Assembly (NCBI GenBank): GCA_017745175.1
Contig: JAGHZY010000031.1
Span: 1 to 55,922 of the forward strand
DNA: 55,922 nucleotides
Source of the DNA: Sphingopyxis sp.
GTDB lineage: Bacteria > Pseudomonadota > Alphaproteobacteria > Sphingomonadales > Sphingomonadaceae
Direction: 5' to 3'
Shown here: positions 16,361 through 25,115 of the stretch, in pieces
Layout: each line of letters begins with the position of its first letter
How positions within the stretch are numbered: the stretch's first letter is position 1
Program-made: the position numbers and the translations under genes
Notes under the pieces: model-generated
What the model saw: only the letters and a program-made list of their open reading frames with translations
The model's database searches: none
Told to the model about the DNA's origin: nothing

Positions 16361-17524
16361 TCAGACCTGTGCGAGCGACGGGGCAGCGCGTTGCCGCGAT
16401 GCCAGCACGATCGCGAGCCCGGCGACCGCCATCACCGCCCCGGCGATCGACACCGCCGGAAAGCCGAGGCCAAGGCCGATCACCCCGCCGCCGACCGCGG
16501 CGCCAATCGCGTTGCCGAGGTTGAACGCGCCGATATTGACCGCCGAGGCGAGGTTCGGCGCGTCGAATGCCGCCTCCATCACGCGCATCTGGAGCGGCGG
16601 AACGATGGCGAAGGTCGCGACGCCCCACAGGAAGATCGTGACCGCCGCGGCGATGGGCGAAACCATCGTGATCGCGAACAGGATCAGCATCGCCGCAAGC
16701 CCGGCGAGCGAAACGATCAGTGTCCGGTCGATCGAGCGGTCGGCGAAGATGCCGCCGAGCCAGTTTCCGGCGGTGAGGCCGAGGCCGTAGATCACCAGCA
16801 TCGCGGTCACGAACAGGGTCCCTGCCCCCGTCGCTTCGGTCAGGATCGGTGCAATATAGGTGAAGACGGTGAACATCGCGGCCGATCCGATCGCGGTGAG
16901 CGCGAGCGCAACGAGTACCTCGCGGCGTTTTAGCACACCCAGTTCGGCGAGCATGTTGCCGCCCTCGGCACGCGGGATGTCGGGCAGCGCGAAGCGGAGC
17001 GCGGCCATGGTGAAGAGGCCCCAGATCGCGATGATGCCGAACGCGGTGCGCCAGCCGAAGGTCTCGCCGACCCACGGCGCGAGCGGCACGCCGATGACAT
17101 TGGCGAGCGTGAGCCCCATGAACATCGCCGCGACCGCGCTCGCGCGCTTTTCGGGCGGAACGAGGCTCGCCGCGACGACCGAGCCGACGCCGAAAAAGGC
17201 GCCGTGATTCAATGAGGTGATGACGCGCGCGACCATCAGGGTCGTGTAGTCGCCCGCGATGGCGGACAGAAAATTGCCGAGCGTGAAGATCGCCATCAGG
17301 CCGATCAGCAGCGTGCGGCGGTTCATCCGCGCGGTGGTGAGCGTCATCAGCGGCGCGCCGAGCATGACGCCGAGCGCATAAGCCGAAACGAGCAGCCCGG
17401 CGGCCGGGATCGAAACCCCCAGCCCTTCGGCCATGTCGGGGAGCAGCCCCATCGGGGCAAATTCGGTGATGCCGATACCGAAGGCGCCGGTGGCGAGAGC
17501 AAGGAGGGGAAAGTTGATTTTCAT
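16361..17524 (-). CDS. MFS transporter, DHA1/AraJ-like
   Basis: 387-residue major facilitator superfamily permease with about 12 hydrophobic helices and the usual intracellular basic loop after helix 2 (TTARMNRRT). It resembles the AraJ/YdhP group of drug or sugar exporters, which are also about 390 long. Its start is 14 bases after the aldo/keto reductase stop, so the two are probably one unit under the divergent LysR protein. Substrate is unknown. Confidence 0.88.
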   Translation of the reverse strand: MKINFPLLALATGAFGIGITEFAPMGLLPDMAEGLGVSIPAAGLLVSAYALGVMLGAPLMTLTTARMNRRTLLIGLMAIFTLGNFLSAIAGDYTTLMVARVITSLNHGAFFGVGSVVAASLVPPEKRASAVAAMFMGLTLANVIGVPLAPWVGETFGWRTAFGIIAIWGLFTMAALRFALPDIPRAEGGNMLAELGVLKRREVLVALALTAIGSAAMFTVFTYIAPILTEATGAGTLFVTAMLVIYGLGLTAGNWLGGIFADRSIDRTLIVSLAGLAAMLILFAITMVSPIAAAVTIFLWGVATFAIVPPLQMRVMEAAFDAPNLASAVNIGAFNLGNAIGAAVGGGVIGLGLGFPAVSIAGAVMAVAGLAIVLASRQRAAPSLAQV

Positions 17525-17538
17525 GTCGGTTCTTCCGG

Positions 17539-18573
17539 TCAGACGAGCGGCGGGTTGAGGCGTGCGAAGCCCGCCTGTTGCCGGTAGGGTGTGTGCGGAT
17601 AGGGCGGCAGGACGTCGCTTGCGGCGTCGAGCGCCGCCACTTGTTCGGCGGACAGCGCCCAGCCGACCGCGCCGAGATTCTGGCGAAGCTGCTCCTCGTT
17701 ACGCGCGCCGATGATCACCGACGACACGGTGAGGCGCCGGAGCAGCCAGTTGATCGCGATCTGCGGCACAGTCTTGCCGGTTTCGGCAGCGATCAGTTCG
17801 AGCGCATCGACGACGCGGTACAGCAACTCGTCGGCAACCGGCGGCGCAAACTGTTCGGTTTCGTGCAGCCGGCTGCCCGCGGGAACCGGACGCCCTCGCC
17901 CGATCTTGCCGGTCAGGCGACCCCAGCCGAGCGGGCTCCACACCAGCGCGCCGATTCCCTGATCGGCGGCGAGCGGCAGCAGGTCAGCCTCATAGGCGCG
18001 GCCGATCAGCGAATAATAGACCTGGTGCGCCACGAAGCGCGGCGTGCCGAGGCGATCGGCGGCCGCCTGCGCCTTCATCAGCTGCCAGCCCGGATAGTTG
18101 GAAACGCCGACGTAGCGCAGCTTGCCCGCGCTGATGAGCATCGCGAGCGTGTCCATCAGTTCGTCGACCGGGGTCGAGGCGTCGAAGGCGTGGAGCTGGA
18201 GCAGATCGATATGGTCGGTGCCGAGCCGGCGGAGCGCATCCTCGACCGCGCCGATCAACCGGCTGCGCGATGCGCCCCAGTCCTGCGGGCCGTCGCCCAT
18301 CGGCAGCCCGGTCTTGGTCGAGATCAGCACCGCATCGCGGCGGCCCTTGATCGCTTCGCCCAAAATCTGTTCGGACGCGCCGTTCGAATAGACGTCGGCG
18401 GTGTCGAACAAAGTCACCCCCGCGTCGAGGCTGATGTCGATGAGGCGCCGCGCCTCGGTCGCATCGCTGGTGCCCCACGCGCTGAACAGCGGCCCCTGCC
18501 CGCCGAAGGTGCCGGTTCCGAAACTCAAGGCCGGGACGCGCAGCCCCGACGATCCCAATTGGCGATAGTCCAT
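17539..18573 (-). CDS. aldo/keto reductase
   Basis: 344-residue NADPH-dependent TIM-barrel oxidoreductase. The catalytic tetrad is visible as D57 and Y62 (DTADVYSNG), K87 (STKTG) and H128 (LLQLH). SVIIGARNEEQLRQN near the C-terminus is the NADP-binding end of the barrel. The ATG at 18573 opens MDYRQLGSSGLRV, the standard family start; longer in-frame sequence would overlap the divergent LysR gene. It heads a two-gene unit with the MFS transporter. Confidence 0.92.
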   Translation of the reverse strand: MDYRQLGSSGLRVPALSFGTGTFGGQGPLFSAWGTSDATEARRLIDISLDAGVTLFDTADVYSNGASEQILGEAIKGRRDAVLISTKTGLPMGDGPQDWGASRSRLIGAVEDALRRLGTDHIDLLQLHAFDASTPVDELMDTLAMLISAGKLRYVGVSNYPGWQLMKAQAAADRLGTPRFVAHQVYYSLIGRAYEADLLPLAADQGIGALVWSPLGWGRLTGKIGRGRPVPAGSRLHETEQFAPPVADELLYRVVDALELIAAETGKTVPQIAINWLLRRLTVSSVIIGARNEEQLRQNLGAVGWALSAEQVAALDAASDVLPPYPHTPYRQQAGFARLNPPLV

Positions 18574-18619
18574 GATCCACCCTTTCGATTGCGTGTTGGA
18601 TGCATAGATGGACGCGGGA

Positions 18620-18649
18620 ACACCACCGGTGTAGCGTCGCTTGAAGCGA
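18620..18649. promoter_or_regulatory. two short palindromes in the lysR / aldo-keto reductase gap
   Basis: ACACC-ACC-GGTGT (18620-18632) and TCGCTT-G-AAGCGA (18637-18649) are both perfect inverted repeats. They lie between the divergent genes, just before the chosen lysR ATG. LysR proteins usually bind such regions and control the divergent partner. The assignment is inference. Confidence 0.4.
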
Positions 18650-18661
18650 AAGATTTTTGAA

Positions 18662-19576
18662 ATGAACGCAAAGATAGATGGAAGCGGCGACCGCGCGCGA
18701 TCGATGGAGGTCTTTGCCGCGACGATCGCCGAGGGCAGTTTTTCGGCTGCGGGCCGCTGCCTGGGCCTCACCCCGTCAGCGGTCAGCCGCACGATCGACC
18801 GGATCGAGGCGCGGCTGGGCGTCCGCCTGTTGCTGCGCTCGACGCGCGCGCTGACGCTGACCCCCGAAGGCGACGCCTATCTGCGCGCGGCGCGGCGCAT
18901 CCTTGCCGACCTCGGCGATGCCGAACAGGCGATCGCCGATCAGGGCGCGCCGCGCGGGCGGCTGCGCGTCAGCGCGGCGCAGGCGCACGGGCGGCTGACG
19001 ATCGTGCCGCTGATCGGCGAGTTCGTGGCGCTCTATCCGCATATCCTCGTCGACATCAGCCTTGCCGACCGGCTCGTCGATATCGCGGCGGGACAGGCCG
19101 ACGTCGCGATCCGTTTCGGCCCGCTCGCCGACAGTCCGCTCACCGCGCGCAAGCTCGGCGAAAGCCGCCGCGTCATCGTCGCCGCCCCCGCCTATCTGGC
19201 GCGGCATGGCACGCCGCGGCTGCCCGCCGATCTGCACGGCCACAACTGCCTGAACTTCAATTTCCGCCGCGCCGAACCGACCTGGCCGTTTCGCGACGGC
19301 GAGCGGGAGTATGCGCTGTCGGTGCAGGGCAATATCGAGGCGAATAACGGCGAGACGCTGGGGCAGCTTGCCGCCGCAGGGGTCGGCATCGCGCGCGTCG
19401 GCGCGTTCAGCATCGCCGACCAGATCGATTCCGGAGCACTCGTGCCGATATTGGAGGATTATAATCCGGGCGACATCGAGGCGATCCACGCGGTGTTCGC
19501 AGGCGGCGCAAACACGCCGGCGCGGGTGCGGGTGTTTGTGGACTTCCTTGTCGAGCGGTTGGGGCGTGGGGGGTGA
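18662..19576 (+). CDS. LysR-family transcriptional regulator
   Basis: 304 residues from the ATG at 18662; a TTG 7 codons upstream is an alternative. The N-terminal winged helix-turn-helix spans about residues 15-75 and includes FSAAGRCLGLTPSAVSRTI. The rest is the periplasmic-binding-protein-like effector domain, of the short CrgA/DsdC-like type (DISLADRLVDI, DVAIRFGPL). It is divergent from the aldo/keto reductase and MFS genes and probably regulates them. The inducer is unknown. Confidence 0.9.
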   Translation: MNAKIDGSGDRARSMEVFAATIAEGSFSAAGRCLGLTPSAVSRTIDRIEARLGVRLLLRSTRALTLTPEGDAYLRAARRILADLGDAEQAIADQGAPRGRLRVSAAQAHGRLTIVPLIGEFVALYPHILVDISLADRLVDIAAGQADVAIRFGPLADSPLTARKLGESRRVIVAAPAYLARHGTPRLPADLHGHNCLNFNFRRAEPTWPFRDGEREYALSVQGNIEANNGETLGQLAAAGVGIARVGAFSIADQIDSGALVPILEDYNPGDIEAIHAVFAGGANTPARVRVFVDFLVERLGRGG

Positions 19577-19619
19577 GGCAAGAGGACGATGGCCGATTTA
19601 TAGACGGTCCCGGAGCGTA

Positions 19620-20147
19620 TCAGCCATCAGCCGTCCACCCCGGCCAGCCTTCATGTTCCGGACGCATGCTTTCCGAAGCCCATTGCTCAACATCATCATA
19701 GATTTCGGTGTGCGGAAAGTCAGGACGCCTTTCCTCTGTCCAAGTCAGGTGAACCTCCGCGACACGATTGTCGGGCAGGATGAACAGGCGGTCGTCTCGT
19801 TTGTCGCGTTTTCCGATCGCTCGAAGAGGCAACTGACTAAGCAGATGCCTCGGTGACATCTCCCGACGCAACTCAACTTCGATCTCGGAGCGCTCGTCCT
19901 CGTTTACAACAGGCATCCATGGAGCGAGCCATTGAATTTGAGCCTCGATCGAAAGCCAACCGGATGTTTCAGCAGCGTCGATCAGCGCACGCGTCCGTAA
20001 CTTGAGGCTCTCCATTCCGTCGAGAACGTCAGCCCTAATGGGAAGCCAAAGTGGGCTTGCCGCCTCGCCGGTGACGAGGGCCACAAGTTGCTCATCGGTA
20101 TGGCGCCATTCGATCCGATGATGTCGATAGGTTTCATGTATGGCCAT
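19620..20147 (-). CDS. unrecognised protein, 175 aa, lower GC than neighbours
   Basis: I do not recognise this family. The start at 20147 (MAIHETYRHH) has AGGA 7 bases upstream; a longer reading would run into fdhD. The protein is soluble, acidic and without signal peptide or membrane helix. It is rich in Trp (WRHTDEQ, WLSIEAQIQWLAPWMP, WASESM) and has a charged middle (EDERSEIEVELRRE). A hand count over 19621-20100 gives 274 G+C of 480 (57%), below adjacent genes, suggesting recent acquisition. It lies between lysR (convergent) and fdhD (divergent). Confidence 0.7.
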   Translation of the reverse strand: MAIHETYRHHRIEWRHTDEQLVALVTGEAASPLWLPIRADVLDGMESLKLRTRALIDAAETSGWLSIEAQIQWLAPWMPVVNEDERSEIEVELRREMSPRHLLSQLPLRAIGKRDKRDDRLFILPDNRVAEVHLTWTEERRPDFPHTEIYDDVEQWASESMRPEHEGWPGWTADG

Positions 20148-20260
20148 AGCCGTTCCTAAGACTGGACAGGTCGGCCGATCAACAAAAAGGAAGGGAGTCG
20201 GCGTCGCGCCCCGTATCACCTGATTGAGACAAGCCTGTGCCAATGGGCTATCGTGCACTC

Positions 20261-21064
20261 ATGATCAGCGACAAGATCGACCTCTCCGTCCGCCGCCTCG
20301 GCCTTGGCGAACCCGGCGATGCGGAGCTGACGCGCAGCATCGCGATCGAGGCGCCGGTGTCGGTCGAGGTGGGCGGCATCGCTTATGCAGTGATGATGGC
20401 GACCCCCGCCGACATGGAGGATTATGCGGTCGGCTTTGCGCTGGGCGAGGGGCTGATCGAGACGGCGGACCAGATCGGCCGCATCGATGTGCATGCGATC
20501 GAGGGCGGCTGGGCGCTGCGCATCTGGTTGCCGCCCGAGCGCAATGCGATTGCGCTCGACCGCGCGCGCAAGCGGGTGAGCGAGAGCAGTTGCGGGCTGT
20601 GCGGGATCGAGAATATCGAGGAGGTGTTGCGGCCGCTTCCACCCGTGACCGCGCGAATAGCGACCGGTCGCGACGCCATTGCCACGGCGCTGGTGACGCT
20701 CGGCGATCATCAGCCGCTCGGCAGGGCGACGGGCGCGGTCCACGCCGCCGCCTTTTGTTCGCCCGATGGAACGATCAGGCTCGCGCGCGAGGATGTGGGC
20801 CGGCACAATGCGCTCGACAAGCTGATCGGCGCGATGGCGCGGGCGGGCACCGATCCCGCGAGCGGCTTCATCCTGCTGTCGGCGCGATGCAGTTACGAGC
20901 TGGTCGAAAAGACCGTGCGGGCGGGTTGCCCGATGCTTGTCACCGTCTCGGCGCCGACGAGCCTCGCGACCGAGCGCGCGGTGCAGGCCGGGCTGACGCT
21001 CGTTGCGCTGGCGCGGACAGATTCGGCGCTGATCGTCAGCGACCCGCACGGGATGATCGCGTGA
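20261..21064 (+). CDS. fdhD: formate dehydrogenase accessory sulfurtransferase
   Basis: 267 residues from the ATG at 20261; an in-frame GTG 8 codons upstream is possible. FdhD passes sulfur from IscS to the molybdenum cofactor of formate dehydrogenase. The essential cysteine pair is C111 and C114 in SSCGLCG. Further family blocks are EDYAVGFALGEGL, REDVGRHNALDKLIG and SAPTSLA. Its stop overlaps the mobA GTG by 4 bases, coupling cofactor sulfuration with guanylylation. The likely client is the molybdoenzyme at 22206-24479. Confidence 0.95.
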   Translation: MISDKIDLSVRRLGLGEPGDAELTRSIAIEAPVSVEVGGIAYAVMMATPADMEDYAVGFALGEGLIETADQIGRIDVHAIEGGWALRIWLPPERNAIALDRARKRVSESSCGLCGIENIEEVLRPLPPVTARIATGRDAIATALVTLGDHQPLGRATGAVHAAAFCSPDGTIRLAREDVGRHNALDKLIGAMARAGTDPASGFILLSARCSYELVEKTVRAGCPMLVTVSAPTSLATERAVQAGLTLVALARTDSALIVSDPHGMIA

Positions 21065-21570
21065 AGACGCTGGGCGCGGTGCTGGCTGGCGGGCGGTCGA
21101 GCCGCTTCGGGTCGGACAAGGCGCTCGCGATGCTGGACGGGCGAACGCTGCTCGATCATGCGACGGCTGCGCTCGAAGCGCATTGCGATGCGGTGGTCGT
21201 GGTCGGGCGCGGCGAGATCGCCGATTGGCCGCGCGCCGGCATGGGGCCGCTCGGCGGGATTGCGGGGGCGCTGATCCATGCGGCGGAGCGGGGATATGAT
21301 CAGCTGCTGAGCGCGCCCGTCGACTGCGTGCGCCTGCCGGGCGATTTGCGTGCGTTGCTGGAGCCGGCACCGGCGTTTCTGGGCTCGCAGCCGGTGATCG
21401 GGCTGTGGCCGGTCGCGGCGCTGGATACGCTTCGGGCGATGCTGGAGGATGCGGGCGACCTTGCGGTCAAGGCTTTCGCCCGGCGGATCGGCGCGCGCGC
21501 GGTGGCGAGCGACTTCGTGCCGCCGAACGTCAACAGCGCCGCCGACCTCGACCGCCTGACGGGGCTATGA
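21061..21570 (+). CDS. mobA: molybdenum cofactor guanylyltransferase
   Basis: 169-residue enzyme adding GMP to molybdopterin to make bis-MGD. The nucleotide-binding N-terminus is LAGGRSSRFGSDKA (8-21), the usual LAGGxSxRmGxDKa motif, and GPLGGIAGAL lies mid-protein. The GTG start at 21061 sits in the fdhD stop (GTGA). It is a little shorter than E. coli MobA (about 194). The 3' end overlaps the convergent DUF1345 gene by 6 bases. Confidence 0.92.
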   Translation: MKTLGAVLAGGRSSRFGSDKALAMLDGRTLLDHATAALEAHCDAVVVVGRGEIADWPRAGMGPLGGIAGALIHAAERGYDQLLSAPVDCVRLPGDLRALLEPAPAFLGSQPVIGLWPVAALDTLRAMLEDAGDLAVKAFARRIGARAVASDFVPPNVNSAADLDRLTGL

Positions 21571-22197
21571 CCCGCCGATCGCGTTCACCGTGAACGCCAA
21601 TATGCCCATGTTGAAGACGAAGGCCGCCATGCAATGGCCGAGCACGACGCGGCGTATATGCGCGCCCGATATGGTGACGTCCGAGGTCTGGAAGGTCATG
21701 CCGAGCGTGAAGGCGAAATAGAGGAAGTCCCAGTAACCGGGCTCGTGCACCCCCGGCACCTCGATCCCGCGCCGGTCGCGGCCGTCCTTTTGCAGATAAT
21801 AGAGATGCGCATAGTGGAGCGTGAACACCATGTTCGCGAAGAGCCAGGCGAGCGCGAGCGTCGCGACGATGAGGATGACATCGGCGCGATCGAGATGGCC
21901 GGGGCTCGCGATCAGCGTGCCGATCGCAAAGAGGATGACGAGCGAAAGGAGGACGGTGATCGCGAGCAGGCCGATGCGGTTCGCATCATTGTCCTCGGCG
22001 CGGCGGCGCATCCGGTCGGGATCGGCGCGCAACAGCGGCGCGAGCGAGCAGAGGAAGATGAAGGCCGCGACGTCGAAGCCGATCAGGAAAGCCGCGCGCA
22101 GATCGGCGCCGAACGGCAGCGCCGCTCCCGTCGCGGCGAACAGCACGACGGGAAAGACGAGGAAACGGACGGGCGCAATATGCCTGCCGGCGCGCAT
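21565..22197 (-). CDS. DUF1345 family membrane protein
   Basis: 210 residues with about five hydrophobic helices (roughly 10-30, 33-52, 75-95, 105-130, 180-205). The family block GYWDFLYFAFTLGMTFQTSD is present. Function is not known. Its start is 8 bases after the molybdoenzyme stop, so it is likely co-transcribed; a direct role in formate metabolism is not shown. It is convergent with mobA. Confidence 0.85.
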   Translation of the reverse strand: MRAGRHIAPVRFLVFPVVLFAATGAALPFGADLRAAFLIGFDVAAFIFLCSLAPLLRADPDRMRRRAEDNDANRIGLLAITVLLSLVILFAIGTLIASPGHLDRADVILIVATLALAWLFANMVFTLHYAHLYYLQKDGRDRRGIEVPGVHEPGYWDFLYFAFTLGMTFQTSDVTISGAHIRRVVLGHCMAAFVFNMGILAFTVNAIGGS

Positions 22198-22205
22198 GGG
22201 CGGCG

Positions 22206-24479
22206 TCAGCCTGCGATCCCGACGACGCGCACCGGGATCGACTTCGCCGCCGGGCAGCCGCTGACCTTGTCATAGAAGGCGAGCGGGAGCAGCGGGTTGA
22301 GTTCGGGGTAATAGCCCGCGACGGAGCCGCGCGACATCGGATAGTCGAGGATCGTGAGCCCGTCGACGCGCCGCGCAATGCCGTCGGCGCCGATCGTTTC
22401 GAGCGCGACCTTCGCCCCCGCCTCGAAGCCCCGCGCCGCAATGTCGTCGGCGTTCATGAACAGGATCATGCGATCATTGTATACGCCGCGATAGCGGTCG
22501 TTATAGCTGTAGATCGTCGTGTTGAACTGGTCGTGCGAGCGCACCGTCGCAAGGCGCAGCATCGCGGGATCGTCGACCGGCGCGTTGACCGCGAGCCCCG
22601 GCAGGACGAGGAAATTGGCCTTGCCGTTCGGCGTCGCCCACACGCGGCGGCGCGGCGGGATGTCGAGGTGAAAGCCCATCGGCGCCTTGATACGCTCCGA
22701 AAAGCCCTCATAGAGCGCGGGGTAGACCTCGGCGATCCTGTCGCGGATCAGGCCGTAATCGTCGATATACGCAGGCCAATCGACCTTGCTCTCGGGCAAC
22801 GTCGCCATCGCCATGCGGCAGACGATCTCGGTCTCGGGCAGCAAATGCTCGCCTGCGGGGTCGAGCACGCCGCGCGAGGCGGTGACGTTCGACATCGAAT
22901 CCTCGATCGTCACGAACTGCTCGCCCTTCGCGGTCTCGATCCGTTCGGAGCGCGCGACGACGGGCAGGATCAGCGCGTCCTTGCCGTGCACGAGATGCCC
23001 CCGATTGAGCTTGGTCGCGATGCCGACGGTCAGGTCGAGCTTGCGCATCGCCGCGTAGGAGCGCTCGGTGTCGGGCACCGCGCGGACGAAATTGCCGCCA
23101 AGGCCGATGAAGACCCTGGCCGTGCCCGCAAGCATCGCCTCGACCGATTCGACCGCGTGGTGGCCGTGCGTGCGCGGCGGTTCGAAGCCGAAGACGTCGC
23201 GCACCCGGTCGAGATAGGCCTCACTCGGTTTCTCGTCGATGCCGACGGTGCGGTCGCCCTGCACGTTCGAATGGCCACGGATCGGCGAGATGCCCGCGCC
23301 GGGCTTGCCATAGTTGCCTTTGAGCAGCAGCAGGTTCGCGATCTGCTGGACGAGCTGCGATCCCTGCTGATGCTGGGTCACCCCCATGCCGTAGCAGACG
23401 ATCGTCGCCCGCGAGTGGATATAGATTTCGGCGCACCGCCGGATCTGCGCCTCGTCGATCCCCGCCGCGGCGACGAGATCGGGCCAGTGCTGTGCCTCGA
23501 TATCGGCCTTCAGCGCCGCAAAGCCCTCGGTATGTCCGGCGATGAAGTCGCGATCGAGGACAGCCTCGCCCGTCGCCTCGCGCTCGAACAGCACCTTCAT
23601 CATGCCCTTCAGCAGCGCAAGGTCGCCGCCGATCCGGATATGCACGAACTCGCTCGTGATCTCGGTCGAGCCGAAGGTCGCCATCTGCACGATGTCCTGC
23701 GGCTCGGTGAATTTGATGAGCGCGCGCTCGGGCATCGGGTTGACCGCGACGATCGGGACGCCGCGTTTCCGCGCCTCGACCAGCGGCGTCATCATCCGCG
23801 GCGCGTTGGTGCCGGCGTTATGGCCGATCAGGAAAATCGCCTCGGCATGCTCGAAATCGTCGAGGATCACCGTGCCCTTGCCCACCCCGATCGAATGCGG
23901 GAGACCGCGGCTCGTCGGCTCGTGACACATGTTCGAACAGTCGGGAAAATTGTTCGTACCGAACTCGCGCACGAAGATCGAATAGAGAAAGGCCGTCTCG
24001 TTCGCGGTGCGGCCCGAGGTGTAGAATTCGGCCTCGTCGGGGCTGGCGAGTGCGCGCAGATGCCGGCCGATCAACGCGAAAGCATCATCCCAGCTCACCG
24101 GCACATAATGGTCGCTCGCCGCGTCGTAGCGCATCGGTTCGGTCAGCCGGCCCTGCATTTCGAGCCAGTAATCCGACTGCTCCATCAGCGCCGAGACGCT
24201 GTGCTGCGCGAAGAACTCGCGCGTGACGCGGAATTTCGTCGCCTCGTGCGCGAGCGCTTTCGCACCATTTTCACAGAATTCGAGCTTCTTGGTACAGGTC
24301 GCGTCGGGAAAGGCGCAGCTCGGGCATTTGAAGCCGCCTGGCTGGTTCATCGAGAGCAGTGCGCGCGAGCCCTTGGTGACAACACTCTGTTCGAGCAGGA
24401 CCTTCGCGGTCGCCGCCGCGGCGCCCCAGCCGCCTGCCGGGCTGTCATAGGTCTTGTACCGGGGTTTATCCTGCGTCAT
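22206..24479 (-). CDS. FdhF/YdeP-type molybdopterin oxidoreductase
   Basis: 757-residue bis-MGD enzyme of the DMSO reductase superfamily, closest in layout to YdeP-like formate-dehydrogenase-alpha-type proteins. The N-terminus has FKCPSCAFPDATC with C52, C55, C62 and C69, candidate Fe-S ligands. SNMCHEPTSRG places C185 where FdhF has the Mo-ligating Sec or Cys, followed by His. No Tat signal is visible, so it should be cytoplasmic. GHNAGTNAPR, QGDRTVGI and the C-terminal molydopterin-binding domain are intact. It faces fdhD-mobA, which would mature it. Oxidation of formate is plausible; YdeP itself is linked to acid resistance, so the substrate is open. Confidence 0.9.
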   Translation of the reverse strand: MTQDKPRYKTYDSPAGGWGAAAATAKVLLEQSVVTKGSRALLSMNQPGGFKCPSCAFPDATCTKKLEFCENGAKALAHEATKFRVTREFFAQHSVSALMEQSDYWLEMQGRLTEPMRYDAASDHYVPVSWDDAFALIGRHLRALASPDEAEFYTSGRTANETAFLYSIFVREFGTNNFPDCSNMCHEPTSRGLPHSIGVGKGTVILDDFEHAEAIFLIGHNAGTNAPRMMTPLVEARKRGVPIVAVNPMPERALIKFTEPQDIVQMATFGSTEITSEFVHIRIGGDLALLKGMMKVLFEREATGEAVLDRDFIAGHTEGFAALKADIEAQHWPDLVAAAGIDEAQIRRCAEIYIHSRATIVCYGMGVTQHQQGSQLVQQIANLLLLKGNYGKPGAGISPIRGHSNVQGDRTVGIDEKPSEAYLDRVRDVFGFEPPRTHGHHAVESVEAMLAGTARVFIGLGGNFVRAVPDTERSYAAMRKLDLTVGIATKLNRGHLVHGKDALILPVVARSERIETAKGEQFVTIEDSMSNVTASRGVLDPAGEHLLPETEIVCRMAMATLPESKVDWPAYIDDYGLIRDRIAEVYPALYEGFSERIKAPMGFHLDIPPRRRVWATPNGKANFLVLPGLAVNAPVDDPAMLRLATVRSHDQFNTTIYSYNDRYRGVYNDRMILFMNADDIAARGFEAGAKVALETIGADGIARRVDGLTILDYPMSRGSVAGYYPELNPLLPLAFYDKVSGCPAAKSIPVRVVGIAG

Positions 24480-24535
24480 CGCGGCAGATTAAAGCATAGC
24501 GGCGCGGGCTTAGCCATCGCTCTTTGGCCCCGCGC

Positions 24536-25114
24536 TCAGAAATCGAAACTGGCCTGCGTCTTTCCTTCGGGCGCTGTCGCCGCACCCCGGTCGACCGCGA
24601 CGCCTTCGAGTTCGAGCATATGTGCCTTGGACAGCGACCCGCCGGGTGCCGAGAAACCGCCGATCCGACCGCCCGCCGCAAGGACGCGGTGACAGGGAAT
24701 GATGAGCGGAACCGGATTTTGCGCCATTGCCTGCCCGACGTCCCGCGCGAATTCAGGCCCGGCGCCCAGCGCTGTGGCGACGGCGCCATAGGTCGTCGTC
24801 TCACCCCATCCGAGCCTGCGCACGAACATATAGACCCGCTCGAAAAAAGGTTCCTGCGCACCCAGGTCGAGCGGCACCGCGGCGAAGTCGATCCGTTCGC
24901 CCGCGAAATAGCGGACGACGTCGCCGACGATCGCGCCGACCGCGCGCCCCGGTTCGGTGCGTACCGCATCCGGAAAACGCCGAAGCAAGGCGCGCTCCGC
25001 CGCCGCCGCAGTCGCCGCGGGCAATCGCAGCGCCGATATCCCGCGTTCGTTCCAGCCCAGCGCAACGAAGCCCGCCGGGGTTTCGAACAGATGATATGCG
25101 GTACGCGTCGCCAT
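24536..25114 (-). CDS. ogt: methylated-DNA--[protein]-cysteine S-methyltransferase
   Basis: 192-residue suicide repair protein that removes methyl groups from O6-methylguanine. The acceptor is C141 in IPCHRV. The helix-turn-helix and arginine-finger region is GETTTYGAVATALG (104-117), and GGFSAPGGSLSKAHML follows the active site. There is no Ada N-terminal zinc domain. The ATG at 25114 is one base beyond the acyltransferase stop, so the two genes are probably co-transcribed. Confidence 0.93.
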   Translation of the reverse strand: MATRTAYHLFETPAGFVALGWNERGISALRLPAATAAAAERALLRRFPDAVRTEPGRAVGAIVGDVVRYFAGERIDFAAVPLDLGAQEPFFERVYMFVRRLGWGETTTYGAVATALGAGPEFARDVGQAMAQNPVPLIIPCHRVLAAGGRIGGFSAPGGSLSKAHMLELEGVAVDRGAATAPEGKTQASFDF

Positions 25115-25115
25115 G

